Source: Parabacteroides chinchillae
GTDB lineage: Bacteria; Bacteroidota; Bacteroidia; Bacteroidales; Tannerellaceae
Direction: 5' to 3'
Assembly: GCF_900108035.1 (NCBI RefSeq)
Contig: NZ_FNVS01000003.1
Coordinates: 1 to 64,000, forward strand
DNA: 64,000 bases
The position numbers were made by a program, and so were the translations under genes. Positions 34,384-43,023 of this stretch are shown here, in pieces. The notes under the pieces were generated by a model that worked only from the letters and a program-made list of their open reading frames with translations, made no database searches and was not told the origin of the DNA. Numbering within the stretch: position 1 is the first letter of the stretch; the number at the start of each line of letters is the position of its first letter.

Positions 34384-34440
34384 AGTTGACAGGTGACAAT
34401 CGACAGGTGATAGGTGGAAAATGTATTTTACCTGTCAACT
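34384..34440 (-). repeat. Hairpin with GACAGGTGA repeats between asnA and ung
   Basis: AGTTGACAGGT (34384-34394) and ACCTGTCAACT (34430-34440) form a perfect 11-bp stem. Between and around them the word GACAGGTGA recurs (34389-34396 region and 34402-34410). It probably terminates asnA or insulates ung; no long T-run is present. Confidence 0.5.
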
Positions 34441-34445
34441 GTCAA

Positions 34446-35483
34446 CTAAATTAAGTACATTCCTGCATCATTAGCTTCTTTGCGCATTTCTTCAGGCCAT
34501 ATGCTAGCCTGGATTTCTCCGATATGCGCTTTACGGAGATAGAACATACATAAACGGCTTTGACCGATGCCTCCGCCGATACTTTGAGGAAGCTCTCCGT
34601 TCAGAAGGCGTTTATGGAAGTATAGTTCTTTTTTTTCTTCTGCATTGTTAATGGCTAGCTGACGCAATAATGCTTCTTTATTGACGCGGATTCCCATTGA
34701 CGATAATTCCATGGAACGGTTTAACACATCGTCCCAAACCAATAAGTCTCCGTTTAATCCGGTTTGTCCGTTCTCTGCTATTGTAGACCAGTCGTCATAG
34801 TCGGGAGCACGCCCGTCATGTTTCTTGCCATCACTTAAACGGCAACCGATGCCAATAATGAATACGGCGCCGTATTCTTTTGCTATGGCATCTTCGCGTT
34901 CTTTTGCTGTAAAGGTAGGATATTTTTGTAATAAATCCTCGGAATGTATAAAATGAATATATTGAGGAAGTGTCGGTTTGATTTGTGGAAACATTTCGTA
35001 TACCAGATATTCTGTCCGTACCATAGCGGCATAGATGCGGCGCACAGTTTCTTTTAAGAATTCGATGTTTCGTTCATTTTTATTCATTACGCGCTCCCAG
35101 TCCCACTGGTCTACGTATAAAGAGTGTAAGTTGCCGAGTTCTTCATCGGAACGGATAGCGTTCATATCCGTATAAATACCGTAACCTTCTTCTATTTGAT
35201 AATCGGCCAAAGTGAGCCGTTTCCATTTGGCCAGAGAGTGTACAATTTCGGCTTTAGAATCGTTTAAGTCTTTGATTGGAAACGTAACAGCTCGCTCTGT
35301 CCCGTTTAAGTCATCATTAATACCCATACCTTTCAGGACAAATAAAGGTGCGGTGACACGACGTAAACGTAGTTCGGAAGAAAGATTTTGCTGGAAAAAG
35401 TCTTTGATCTTTTTTATACCCATCTCTGTTTGAGCTAAATTCAAAAGTGCTTTATATCCAGCCGGTTTAATTAAATAACTCAT
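34446..35483 (-). CDS. asnA: Aspartate--ammonia ligase (asparagine synthetase A)
   Basis: Makes asparagine from aspartate, ammonia and ATP; the fold is related to class II tRNA synthetases. The protein is 345 aa from MSYLIKPAGYK. The frame extends 13 codons further up, but a TATCTTTGT box overlaps that region. AsnA features include SSELRLRRVTAPLFV, QWDWERVMNKNERN and GGGIGQSRLCMFYL. asnS and an AsnC-type regulator lie 5-7 kb away in this window. Confidence 0.96.
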   Translation of the reverse strand: MSYLIKPAGYKALLNLAQTEMGIKKIKDFFQQNLSSELRLRRVTAPLFVLKGMGINDDLNGTERAVTFPIKDLNDSKAEIVHSLAKWKRLTLADYQIEEGYGIYTDMNAIRSDEELGNLHSLYVDQWDWERVMNKNERNIEFLKETVRRIYAAMVRTEYLVYEMFPQIKPTLPQYIHFIHSEDLLQKYPTFTAKEREDAIAKEYGAVFIIGIGCRLSDGKKHDGRAPDYDDWSTIAENGQTGLNGDLLVWDDVLNRSMELSSMGIRVNKEALLRQLAINNAEEKKELYFHKRLLNGELPQSIGGGIGQSRLCMFYLRKAHIGEIQASIWPEEMRKEANDAGMYLI

Positions 35484-35518
35484 ATTCTGCTGTACTTTTT
35501 GTTTATTAAATGTGCGCA

Positions 35519-35527
35519 ACAAAGATA
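35519..35527 (-). promoter_or_regulatory. -7 box of asnA
   Basis: TATCTTTGT on the - strand, 35 bp before the chosen ATG, fits TAnnTTTG and supports the start at 35483. Confidence 0.5.
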
Positions 35528-35667
35528 ATTATTAGTTGCAAAACATCAATACGGATTGATATTTTATTTGCAAAATGGTAGTGTAATTACTTTTTGTGTG
35601 TGCAAAATATCAGAATTGTGTGCGAAAGAGATAATATGAAGATAATAGAAACTCTTTGCCCGTACAG

Positions 35668-35699
35668 TTTGCTTAACTGAGAGATTATATTTACTTTTG
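35668..35699 (+). promoter_or_regulatory. Promoter of tRNA-Arg
   Basis: A -33 box TTTG (35668-35671) and -7 box TACTTTTG (35692-35699) are 20 bp apart and end 10 bp before the tRNA. Confidence 0.75.
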
Positions 35700-35709
35700 C
35701 GCAGTCTTT

Positions 35710-35783
35710 GGCTTGGTAGCTTAGTTGAATAGAGCGTCAGATTCCGGTTCTGAAGGTCGTGGGTTTGAGTCCCACCCGAGTCA
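35710..35783 (+). tRNA. tRNA-Arg (CCG)
   Basis: A 74-nt cloverleaf. The anticodon stem TCAGA/TCTGA closes loop TTCCGGT with anticodon CCG (35744-35746). The T-arm is GTGGG-TTTGAGT-CCCAC. The acceptor GGCTTGG/CCGAGTC has two G-U pairs, discriminator A, and no encoded CCA. Confidence 0.93.
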
Positions 35784-35929
35784 CATTAGAGAAAGCCTGG
35801 TGATTCTTGTGAGTCAAGAATTACTGGGCTTCTTGCATATTTGCATATTTCTACCTTTTTCTGCTATAAAGACAAAACTTTTCATCTCTTTGCATTGTTT
35901 TTTAATTAAACATTAAAACGAAAAAAATT

Positions 35930-36367
35930 ATGTCAGCAATTTATAGGTTTTTATTCCCGACTAAGCCGGATGGTGCGGCTATATCATTGTTATTATTGGC
36001 GTTCAGAATATTATTTGGCGTGTTGCTTATGTCGCATGGCTTGCAAAAATTGAATCATTTTTCAGAAATGGCTGCCACTTTTCCTGATCCCTTGGGAGTT
36101 GGTCATTCTGTTTCGTTGGGATTGGCAATTTTCGGAGAATTGTTTTGTTCATTGGGATTTATATTCGGTATATTGTACCGTTTGGCAATGATTCCGATGA
36201 TTTTTACTATGTGTGTGGCATTTTTTATAGTGCATGGATCGGATCCGTTCGCAGTAAAAGAACTGGCATTCGTGTATCTGGTTGTATTTGTTATAATGTA
36301 TATGGCCGGGCCGGGCAAATTTTCTGTGGATAGATTGATTGCAGTAGCCTTGTCAAAGAAGCATTGA
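35930..36367 (+). CDS. DoxX family membrane protein
   Basis: 145 aa with four membrane segments and the DoxX pattern (LLLAFRILFGVLLMSHGLQKL, then AIFGELFCSLGFIFGI). Members are small membrane oxidoreductase-associated proteins of uncertain function. It is a monocistronic gene; the stop codon lies inside its terminator hairpin. Confidence 0.9.
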   Translation: MSAIYRFLFPTKPDGAAISLLLLAFRILFGVLLMSHGLQKLNHFSEMAATFPDPLGVGHSVSLGLAIFGELFCSLGFIFGILYRLAMIPMIFTMCVAFFIVHGSDPFAVKELAFVYLVVFVIMYMAGPGKFSVDRLIAVALSKKH

Positions 36368-36397
36368 TTCGACTCCAAATCGAATCAATGTATTTTT
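36362..36397 (+). terminator. Terminator of doxX-like gene
   Basis: CATTGATTCGA (36362-36372) pairs perfectly with TCGAATCAATG (36380-36390), followed by TATTTTTA. It lies between two convergent genes and overlaps the ends of both. Confidence 0.75.
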
Positions 36398-36972
36398 ATG
36401 CCAAAAGAATAAAGTAATTGTATTGCATCAGGCAGACTGAATATTGCATCTTTTACTTGGTTCTCCGAAAGGTTGAATTGATAATTAACGGCAGTGCTGA
36501 AATCTGCCTTCTTAAGATTACAGTGAATGAATGTAGTGCCTGATAGATTTGTGTTGTTAAATTTACATTTACATAGATTGGCTTCGGTAAAATCTACTTC
36601 TGTGGCATGAACATCTTCGAAGGAACATTTTTGTAAATCCAGCTTGTAAAAACTGGAATAATCAATAACAGTTTCTTTGAATTTTATGGATAGGGTAAAG
36701 CTCTTTTGCCGGCATTCATACCAAAGTATCCCGATAAGTTTGCAGCTTGTGAATGTCGTATCTCTGAAAATACAGTCTTTTATACGTATATTGCTGAGGT
36801 TGCAGTTCTCAAAAGAGCAGTTTTCAAAAGAACATGAAAGAAATTGGGTCGAGCTGAAATCGCAATTTGTAAAGTGGCAATGATCAAATTGGATTTTGAA
36901 AAAATCTTGGTTGCTTTCAATTATATTTTTGAATATTTCGTCTTGGTAATCGGTGTCGTTTTGTAGTAGCAT
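36385..36972 (-). CDS. Pentapeptide-repeat-like protein
   Basis: 195 aa made largely of five-residue A(D/N)LXX-type steps in a Cys/Phe-rich form (CHFTNCDFSSTQF, CSFENCSFENCNL, ADFTEANLCKCKF). These fold as a right-handed quadrilateral beta-helix. The last about 30 residues leave the pattern. The upstream TTG (36999) would fall into the tRNA terminator, so ATG 36972 (MLLQNDTDYQ) is preferred. Some pentapeptide proteins protect gyrase, but nothing here supports that specifically. Confidence 0.82.
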   Translation of the reverse strand: MLLQNDTDYQDEIFKNIIESNQDFFKIQFDHCHFTNCDFSSTQFLSCSFENCSFENCNLSNIRIKDCIFRDTTFTSCKLIGILWYECRQKSFTLSIKFKETVIDYSSFYKLDLQKCSFEDVHATEVDFTEANLCKCKFNNTNLSGTTFIHCNLKKADFSTAVNYQFNLSENQVKDAIFSLPDAIQLLYSFGIKIH

Positions 36973-36997
36973 ATAGATAGAAGAATTAGGTTTAAAC

Positions 36998-37028
36998 AAA
37001 AAAAGGAGAGTTGAAAAACTCTCCTTTT
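36998..37028 (-). terminator. Terminator of tRNA-Val operon
   Basis: AAAAGGAGAGTT (37001-37012) pairs perfectly with AACTCTCCTTTT (37017-37028) around GAAA. The A-run at 36998-37004 becomes the T-run on the - strand. Confidence 0.8.
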
Positions 37029-37035
37029 TATTGGG

Positions 37036-37110
37036 TGGGCGTTGACGGATTCGAACCGCCGACCCTCTGCTTGTAAGGCAGATGCTCTGAACCAGCTGAG
37101 CTAAACGCCC
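37036..37110 (-). tRNA. tRNA-Val (TAC)
   Basis: A 75-nt cloverleaf with acceptor GGGCGTT/AACGCCC, anticodon loop CTTACAA (anticodon TAC), discriminator A and no complete encoded CCA. It is identical to the upstream copy. Confidence 0.97.
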
Positions 37111-37136
37111 GAATTGAAAATATTGCGTGAAAGTGG

Positions 37137-37211
37137 TGGGCGTTGACGGATTCGAACCGCCGACCCTCTGCTTGTAAGGCAGATGCTCTGAACCAGCTGA
37201 GCTAAACGCCC
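37137..37211 (-). tRNA. tRNA-Val (TAC), second copy
   Basis: Identical in sequence to 37036-37110. It is the first gene of a two-tRNA operon, 49 bp downstream of the -7 box. Confidence 0.97.
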
Positions 37212-37260
37212 TTTCACTATTTTTTCGTTCTTTCGGTATGTCTTATCTCTTTAAGACGGT

Positions 37261-37292
37261 GCAAAGATACGTGTTTTTTAATTACCTCCAAA
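37261..37292 (-). promoter_or_regulatory. Promoter of the tRNA-Val operon
   Basis: On the - strand a -7 box TATCTTTGC (37261-37269) and a -33 box TTTG (37289-37292) are 19 bp apart, matching the Bacteroidetes consensus. Confidence 0.75.
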
Positions 37293-37352
37293 TTTTTAAT
37301 GGGAAAAATTAAAAAAAACATTCTCTCTCTCTATTATTCAGGATAAATGCAT

Positions 37353-37361
37353 TACATTTGC
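37353..37361 (+). promoter_or_regulatory. -7 box of purB
   Basis: TACATTTGC lies 16 bp before the first purB ATG (37378) and 22 bp before the second (37384). Confidence 0.6.
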
Positions 37362-37377
37362 AACTCTATATTAATAT

Positions 37378-38727
37378 ATGTATATGGTATTTTCGACACT
37401 TACAGCAATTTCGCCCGTAGATGGGCGCTATAGAAGCAAAGCTGAGAATCTGGCAGCTTATTTTTCAGAATATGCACTCATAAAATATAGAGTGCGGGTA
37501 GAGGTAGAGTATTTTATAACTCTTTCTGAATTTCTTCCGCAATTAGAAGAATTGAATACTTCGGAAATTAAAGCGGAACTCAGAAAAATTTATATGAATT
37601 TTTCTGCAGAAGATGCACTACGTGTAAAGGAGATTGAAAGCGTAACAAACCATGATGTAAAGGCTGTAGAATATTTTATTAAAGAAAAAACAGATAATTT
37701 CCTTGCCGAAAAATATCATGAATTTATACATTTCGGCCTGACATCCCAAGATATAAACAATACGTCTGTCCCTCTTTCGTTGAAAGATGCAATGAATGAG
37801 GTTTATTATCCCGGCATACAGGAAATAATAGATACATTGAAAAAGTATGCAGAAGAATGGATGAATATTCCTATGTTGGCAAAGACACATGGCCAGCCTG
37901 CTTCTCCTACACGTCTTGGAAAAGAGATTATGGTCTTTGTATATAGATTGGAACAGCAATTGGCTTTGCTTAAAGCTATCCCGGTTTCTGCGAAATTTGG
38001 AGGAGCAACAGGCAATTTTAATGCTCATAGAGTCGCTTATCCTGAATATGATTGGAAAACTTTCGGTAATAGATTTGTGAATGAAGTATTGGGCTTAAGC
38101 CGTGAACAATGGACAACACAGATTTCAAATTATGATAATCTGGCTGCTATTTTTGATGGAATGAAGCGTATCAATACAATAATGATCGATCTGAATCGTG
38201 ATTTCTGGCAATATATTTCAATGGAATATTTCAAGCAGAAGATAAAAGCCGGAGAGGTTGGTTCGTCTGCTATGCCTCATAAAGTGAATCCGATTGATTT
38301 TGAAAATGCTGAAGGCAATTTAGGTATGGCTAATGCTATTTTGGAGCATCTGGCAACAAAGTTGCCGGTATCCCGCTTACAACGCGATTTGACGGATTCT
38401 ACTGTGCTTCGTAATATAGGAGTACCTATGGCACATATCGAAATTGCATGTAAAAGCTTAACAAAAGGTCTGGGTAAATTGTTATTAAATGAAAATGCTT
38501 TATCAAGGGACTTGGATAAATGTTGGGCTGTTGTTGCAGAAGGAATACAGACTATATTACGTCGTGAAGGTTTTCCGAAACCTTATGAAGCGTTGAAGGC
38601 TCTGACTCGTACGAACGAGGCTATTACGGAACAGTCTATTTCTGATTTTATAGATACATTGGAAGTTAGCGACAATATTAAAAGGGAATTAAAGGCGGTA
38701 ACGCCGCATAATTATACAGGTATTTAG
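37378..38727 (+). CDS. purB: Adenylosuccinate lyase
   Basis: Acts twice in purine synthesis, releasing fumarate from SAICAR and from adenylosuccinate. It shows the PurB N-terminus LTAISPVDGRYRSK, the catalytic segment FGLTSQDINNTS and the superfamily signature GSSAMPHKVNPIDFE. The 449-aa length is normal. ATG at 37384 (MVFSTLTAIS) is an equally likely start. It is a single-gene unit. Confidence 0.97.
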   Translation: MYMVFSTLTAISPVDGRYRSKAENLAAYFSEYALIKYRVRVEVEYFITLSEFLPQLEELNTSEIKAELRKIYMNFSAEDALRVKEIESVTNHDVKAVEYFIKEKTDNFLAEKYHEFIHFGLTSQDINNTSVPLSLKDAMNEVYYPGIQEIIDTLKKYAEEWMNIPMLAKTHGQPASPTRLGKEIMVFVYRLEQQLALLKAIPVSAKFGGATGNFNAHRVAYPEYDWKTFGNRFVNEVLGLSREQWTTQISNYDNLAAIFDGMKRINTIMIDLNRDFWQYISMEYFKQKIKAGEVGSSAMPHKVNPIDFENAEGNLGMANAILEHLATKLPVSRLQRDLTDSTVLRNIGVPMAHIEIACKSLTKGLGKLLLNENALSRDLDKCWAVVAEGIQTILRREGFPKPYEALKALTRTNEAITEQSISDFIDTLEVSDNIKRELKAVTPHNYTGI

Positions 38728-38786
38728 TGAAATGTTTAGGTGGCCGTGAGGCTACCAATTAGTTAATTATTATTTAATATACAACA

Positions 38787-40214
38787 ATGAGTACAGAAGA
38801 AAGAGATGAATCTCAGCCGCGTCCAAGAAAAGTGATACCAAGTATCAGACGGGAAAACACAGACCAGGAAGGTGAAAGAAGACCTTACAATCAGGGATAT
38901 AACAGACCTGAAGGTAACAACTATGAACGAAGATCATATAATCGTCCTACTCGGGATGACCGGGGTGGTTATAACAGACCTTCTTATGGAGATAACCGCT
39001 CTTCGTATGGTGATCGTCAAAATTCGTATGGCGATCGTCCGAGTCGTCCACGCATGTATGACAATCGTGATGGAGGGTATAACCGCGAAGGTAATTATTC
39101 CCGTGGAGGAGGATATAATCGTCCTTCTTATGGAAATAACAGACCATCTTATGGTGGTGGCGAACAGCGTCAGTACAATCGCCCTTCGCGTCCGAATTAT
39201 GATGATAACAGACCATCGAGAGCCTATTCAGCAGGTCCTTTAGGGGATACTGAAGGAGATGGAATGAAAAAGAGAAGACCACGCGTTGGTGATGTTCGTG
39301 TAAATTCGTATGATAATCGCGATAATCGTGGAGGCAGACCTTCTTACGGGAATAATAATTCTTATGGAGGTGGCCGTAATGGTGGTTATAATAATAGACG
39401 TCCCAATAATAACTACCGTTCAAATGATTATAATCCGAATGCTAAATACAGCTTCCAGAAACAGCTAAAATACAAGGAAGTATTAGCTGACCCGAATGAA
39501 CCTATTCGTTTGAATAAATTCTTGTCCAATGCCGGTGTTTGCTCACGCCGTGAAGCTGATGAATACATCCAGGCTGGTGTTGTAAGAGTTAATGATGTGG
39601 TGGTTACGGAATTGGGAACAAAGATTACCCGCCAGGATAAAGTTATGTTCCATGATCAACCGGTACAGATAGAAAGTAAAGTATATATTGTACTGAATAA
39701 GCCGAAAAATTGTGTAACAACATCGGATGATCCTCAGGAACGTTTAACTGTTATGGATTTGGTAAAGAATGCTTGCCAGGAACGTATTTATCCGGTAGGC
39801 CGTCTGGACCGTAATACAACGGGTGTATTGTTGTTGACAAATGATGGTGATCTTGCATCTAAACTGACTCATCCATCATTTAAGAAAAAGAAGATATACC
39901 ATGTATGGCTGGATAAGAATGTATCTATTGAAGATATGGAAAAGATTGCTAATGGCTTGGAACTGGAAGATGGCGAAATTCATGCAGATGCTATCAGTTA
40001 TGCAAGTGAAGATGATAAGAGCCAGGTTGGTATTGAAATTCATTCAGGACGTAACCGTATCGTTCGTCGTATATTCGAATCTCTTGGCTACCATGTAACA
40101 AAGTTGGACCGTGTTTATTTTGCCGGTCTTACTAAGAAGAATTTGGGAAGAGGGAAATGGCGCTATCTGAACGAAAGAGAAGTAAATGCTCTCCGGATGG
40201 GAGCTTTTGAATAA
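38787..40214 (+). CDS. RluB-like 23S rRNA pseudouridine synthase with long disordered N-terminus
   Basis: The C-terminal half is a complete RsuA/RluB-type enzyme: an S4 RNA-binding domain (IRLNKFLSNAGVCSRREADE, starting near residue 238), the catalytic Asp motif GRLDRNTTGVLLLTNDGDLA and the terminal GRNRIVRRIFESLGY. It isomerises a uridine in large-subunit rRNA. The first about 225 residues are low-complexity, rich in Arg, Tyr, Gly, Asn, Ser and Pro, with recurring NRPSYG and DNR words like RGG/RNA-binding disordered tails. The total of 475 aa is nearly twice the enzyme core. Confidence 0.92.
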   Translation: MSTEERDESQPRPRKVIPSIRRENTDQEGERRPYNQGYNRPEGNNYERRSYNRPTRDDRGGYNRPSYGDNRSSYGDRQNSYGDRPSRPRMYDNRDGGYNREGNYSRGGGYNRPSYGNNRPSYGGGEQRQYNRPSRPNYDDNRPSRAYSAGPLGDTEGDGMKKRRPRVGDVRVNSYDNRDNRGGRPSYGNNNSYGGGRNGGYNNRRPNNNYRSNDYNPNAKYSFQKQLKYKEVLADPNEPIRLNKFLSNAGVCSRREADEYIQAGVVRVNDVVVTELGTKITRQDKVMFHDQPVQIESKVYIVLNKPKNCVTTSDDPQERLTVMDLVKNACQERIYPVGRLDRNTTGVLLLTNDGDLASKLTHPSFKKKKIYHVWLDKNVSIEDMEKIANGLELEDGEIHADAISYASEDDKSQVGIEIHSGRNRIVRRIFESLGYHVTKLDRVYFAGLTKKNLGRGKWRYLNEREVNALRMGAFE

Positions 40215-40222
40215 AGTTACAG

Positions 40223-40256
40223 AAGTTAGCCGGTTTCTAGCCGGCTAACTTGTTTT
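40223..40256 (+). terminator. Terminator between rluB-like gene and asnS
   Basis: AAGTTAGCCGG (40223-40233) pairs perfectly with CCGGCTAACTT (40241-40251), followed by GTTTTG. The T-run is short, so some read-through into asnS is possible. Confidence 0.65.
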
Positions 40257-40282
40257 GATTACTTAAGAATAAAAATATAAAC

Positions 40283-41689
40283 ATGGAAACAATTACTAGA
40301 ACAAAAATTGTAGATGTACTGAAAAGCGTAGCTTTCGGTTCGACCGTTAACGTAAAAGGTTGGGTACGTACCCGCAGAGGTAGTAAGCAAGTTAATTTTA
40401 TTGCTTTGAATGACGGCTCTACAATAAATAATGTTCAGATCGTTGTGGATGTGGAAAAGTTGGGTGAAGAATATCTGAAACCAGTTACTACAGGTGCATG
40501 TATTAGTGTAAATGGTATTTTGGTTGAATCGCAGGGGAAAGGCCAGAATGTTGAGATTCAGGCTACGGAGATTCAGATATATGGTTCGGCGGATCCTGCT
40601 ACTTATCCTTTACAGAAGAAAGGACATTCATTGGAATTCTTACGTGAAATAGCTCATTTACGTCCGCGCACGAATACTTTCGGAGCAGTTTTCCGTATTC
40701 GTCATAATATGGCAATAGCTATTCATAAGTTTTTTCATGAAAGAGGATTTTTCTATTTCCATACGCCTATTATAACAGCTTCGGACTGCGAAGGTGCAGG
40801 ACAGATGTTTCAGGTAACAACGATGAATCTGTACGATCTGAAAAAAGATGAGAATGGCTCTATTATTTATGATAATGATTTCTTCGGAAAACAGGCTAGT
40901 TTAACAGTTTCAGGACAGCTCGAAGGCGAATTGGCTGCAATGGCATTGGGGGCGATTTATACATTTGGTCCTACGTTTCGTGCAGAAAACTCTAACACAC
41001 CCCGTCATTTAGCTGAATTTTGGATGATTGAACCCGAAGTGGCTTTCAATGAAATTGCTGAAAATATGCAGTTGGCTGAAGACTTTATTAAATACTGTGT
41101 TCAATGGGCTCTGGATAATTGTCATGACGATATTCAATTCCTGAATGATATGTTTGATAAGGGCTTGATTGAACGTCTGGAAGGTGTATTAAAAGAAACT
41201 TTTGTCCGTTTGCCATATACAGAAGGTGTAAAGATACTGGAAGAAGCTGTAGCCAAAGGACATAAATTTGAATTCCCTGTATACTGGGGAGTTGATTTGG
41301 CTTCTGAACACGAACGTTATCTGGTGGAAGAACATTTCAAACGCCCGGTTATTCTGACAGATTATCCGAAGGAAATAAAAGCATTCTATATGAAGCAGAA
41401 CGAAGACGGTAAGACTGTTCGTGCGATGGATGTTTTGTTCCCTAAGATTGGTGAAATTATTGGAGGTTCACAGCGTGAAGAAGATTTTGAAAAGCTTCGT
41501 ACGCGTGCAGAAGAAATGGGCGTTCCGGTGAAGGATATCTGGTGGTATCTTGATACCCGCCGTTTTGGTACGGCCCCTCATTCCGGCTTCGGATTAGGAT
41601 TTGAACGTTTACTTTTGTTTGTGACAGGAATGGCTAACATCAGAGATGTAATACCTTTCCCGCGTACTCCTAAAACTGCCGATTTTTAA
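40283..41689 (+). CDS. asnS: Asparagine--tRNA ligase
   Basis: Charges tRNA-Asn. It is a class II synthetase of 468 aa with an OB-fold anticodon domain ([19 protein letters not shown]), motif 2 [21 protein letters not shown] region and motif 3 [15 protein letters not shown]. Its presence means Asn-tRNA is made directly. asnA and an AsnC-family regulator are in the same neighbourhood. Confidence 0.97.
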   Translation: METITRTKIVDVLKSVAFGSTVNVKGWVRTRRGSKQVNFIALNDGSTINNVQIVVDVEKLGEEYLKPVTTGACISVNGILVESQGKGQNVEIQATEIQIYGSADPATYPLQKKGHSLEFLREIAHLRPRTNTFGAVFRIRHNMAIAIHKFFHERGFFYFHTPIITASDCEGAGQMFQVTTMNLYDLKKDENGSIIYDNDFFGKQASLTVSGQLEGELAAMALGAIYTFGPTFRAENSNTPRHLAEFWMIEPEVAFNEIAENMQLAEDFIKYCVQWALDNCHDDIQFLNDMFDKGLIERLEGVLKETFVRLPYTEGVKILEEAVAKGHKFEFPVYWGVDLASEHERYLVEEHFKRPVILTDYPKEIKAFYMKQNEDGKTVRAMDVLFPKIGEIIGGSQREEDFEKLRTRAEEMGVPVKDIWWYLDTRRFGTAPHSGFGLGFERLLLFVTGMANIRDVIPFPRTPKTADF

Positions 41690-41713
41690 AAGATAAGCAG
41701 GAGAATTAAATAT

Positions 41714-41756
41714 AAAAAGAGAGCGTCTCAATTACATTTGGGGCGCTCTCTTTTTT
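41714..41756. terminator. Terminator between asnS and lrp-like gene
   Basis: AAAAAGAGAGCG (41714-41725) pairs with CGCTCTCTTTTT (41744-41755), with an 18-nt loop and T-runs usable on both strands. Confidence 0.8.
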
Positions 41757-41813
41757 GATGCGTATCTGATTTGATTAGGTTGCATACTTAAATTAATCAG
41801 GATGCGGATGTAT

Positions 41814-42287
41814 TTATTCGTCGTCGTTCAGATCAATTGGAATTTGTCTTTTAAAAGCTTCCTTAAATGAGATAAGCGATTCTGTACGAGCCAATCCTAA
41901 AGGTTGAAGTTTATTATGGATAATACTCAGCAGGTGCTGGTTGTTCTTTGCGTATATTTTTATGAAAAGATCATATTGACCGGTAGTGTAATGGCATTCT
42001 ACTACTTCAGGTATTTCTTTCAAAGCTTCCGTTACCGTTGGAAACTGGCCTGGAGACTTGAGGAAAAGACCCATGTATGCACATGTTTCGTAACCAACTT
42101 TCGTGTTATCTACGATAAACTCAGAACCTTTGATAACTCCGATATTTGTCAGTTTCTGAATCCGCTGGTGAATTGCAGCTCCTGACACATTACATTCCCT
42201 TGCCACTTCAAGAAATGGCATGCGGGCATTTCCAATAATCAGTTTTAGGATTTTCTCGTCTAATTCATCCAGTTGATGGTGTGCCAT
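41814..42287 (-). CDS. Lrp/AsnC family transcriptional regulator
   Basis: 157-aa feast/famine regulator. The N-terminal HTH (LDELDEKILKLIIGNARMP, then SGAAIHQRIQKLTNIGVIKG) is followed by the RAM ligand-binding domain (ETCAYMGLFLKSPG, VVECHYTTGQYDLFIKIYAK). Family members sense amino acids and bind DNA as octamers. It is convergent with asnS and about 6 kb from asnA, so asparagine control is a reasonable guess, but no target site is identified. Confidence 0.93.
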   Translation of the reverse strand: MAHHQLDELDEKILKLIIGNARMPFLEVARECNVSGAAIHQRIQKLTNIGVIKGSEFIVDNTKVGYETCAYMGLFLKSPGQFPTVTEALKEIPEVVECHYTTGQYDLFIKIYAKNNQHLLSIIHNKLQPLGLARTESLISFKEAFKRQIPIDLNDDE

Positions 42288-42333
42288 AAATTCGTTGTGT
42301 TTATATGTATTAAACTGTTCCTTACAATTTGAT

Positions 42334-42342
42334 ACAAATATA
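42334..42342 (-). promoter_or_regulatory. -7 box of the Lrp/AsnC gene
   Basis: TATATTTGT on the - strand, 46 bp before the ATG, in the divergent gap with the GNAT gene. Confidence 0.5.
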
Positions 42343-42384
42343 AGTAATAAATAATAAACTGCCTATGTTTTTGATTTTAATATT

Positions 42385-42393
42385 TAACTTTGT
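42385..42393 (+). promoter_or_regulatory. -7 box of GNAT gene
   Basis: TAACTTTGT fits TAnnTTTG, 36 bp before the ATG at 42430. Confidence 0.5.
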
Positions 42394-42429
42394 AAGAGGT
42401 CTTTATTAACCAATTAAGTATATAATTTT

Positions 42430-42975
42430 ATGGATGTTGATCAAGTTATAGTTTGTGAGTTTGTCGAAGATTTTAAGAATCCGGTTTTAAATCAAGTGGA
42501 AAAAACATATAATGATTCTTTTCCGGAAGGTGAAAGACGTGCTTTTTCTCTAATTCGTGATTTAGTAAAGGATAATTCAAATTTTCATGTATTTGCTGTT
42601 TATCGGGAAGATGTTTATGTTGGATTTATTACGGCGTGGACATTTGATGGTTTTACATATATAGAACATTTTGCAATAGATGAAGCCGCCCGTAACGGAG
42701 GAATAGGAGGGAAGGTTTTAGGTCGGTTTCTTTCCGAGATAAAGACTCCAGTTGTTTTGGAAGTGGAATTACCAACTGAGGAGATGAGCCGGCGCAGAAT
42801 AGGCTTCTATGAGCGTTTAGGCTTTAAACTGGATAATCATGTGTATTTTCAACCTCCTTATCGTCAAGGTGAGTCTTTTATTGAAATGCGTTTGATGACC
42901 CATGGTGATATAGATTTAGGTAAATCTTTTGAATTGGTAAAGAATAATATTCATAAGCAGGTTTACGGACAATAA
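42430..42975 (+). CDS. GNAT family N-acetyltransferase
   Basis: 181 aa with the acetyl-CoA motif A (HFAIDEAARNGGIGGKVLGR) and the following strand (VVLEVELPTEEMSRRRIGFYERLGF). The acceptor substrate is unknown. It is a monocistronic gene, divergent from the Lrp/AsnC regulator and closed by a strong terminator. Confidence 0.9.
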   Translation: MDVDQVIVCEFVEDFKNPVLNQVEKTYNDSFPEGERRAFSLIRDLVKDNSNFHVFAVYREDVYVGFITAWTFDGFTYIEHFAIDEAARNGGIGGKVLGRFLSEIKTPVVLEVELPTEEMSRRRIGFYERLGFKLDNHVYFQPPYRQGESFIEMRLMTHGDIDLGKSFELVKNNIHKQVYGQ

Positions 42976-43006
42976 AAAAGGCGGGGTTTCAAACCTCGCC
43001 TTTTTT
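42974..43006. terminator. Bidirectional terminator between GNAT and exbD genes
   Basis: AAAAAGGCGGGGTTT pairs with AAACCTCGCCTTTTTT around a 2-nt centre (about 42990), with T-runs on both strands. It ends the GNAT gene on + and the exb operon on -. Confidence 0.85.
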
Positions 43007-43023
43007 GTATTGTTGCATTAGTT

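Noticed and set aside
35725-35916. 63-aa open frame on the + strand
   Set aside because: Its first third is tRNA-Arg and the rest has no coding features.
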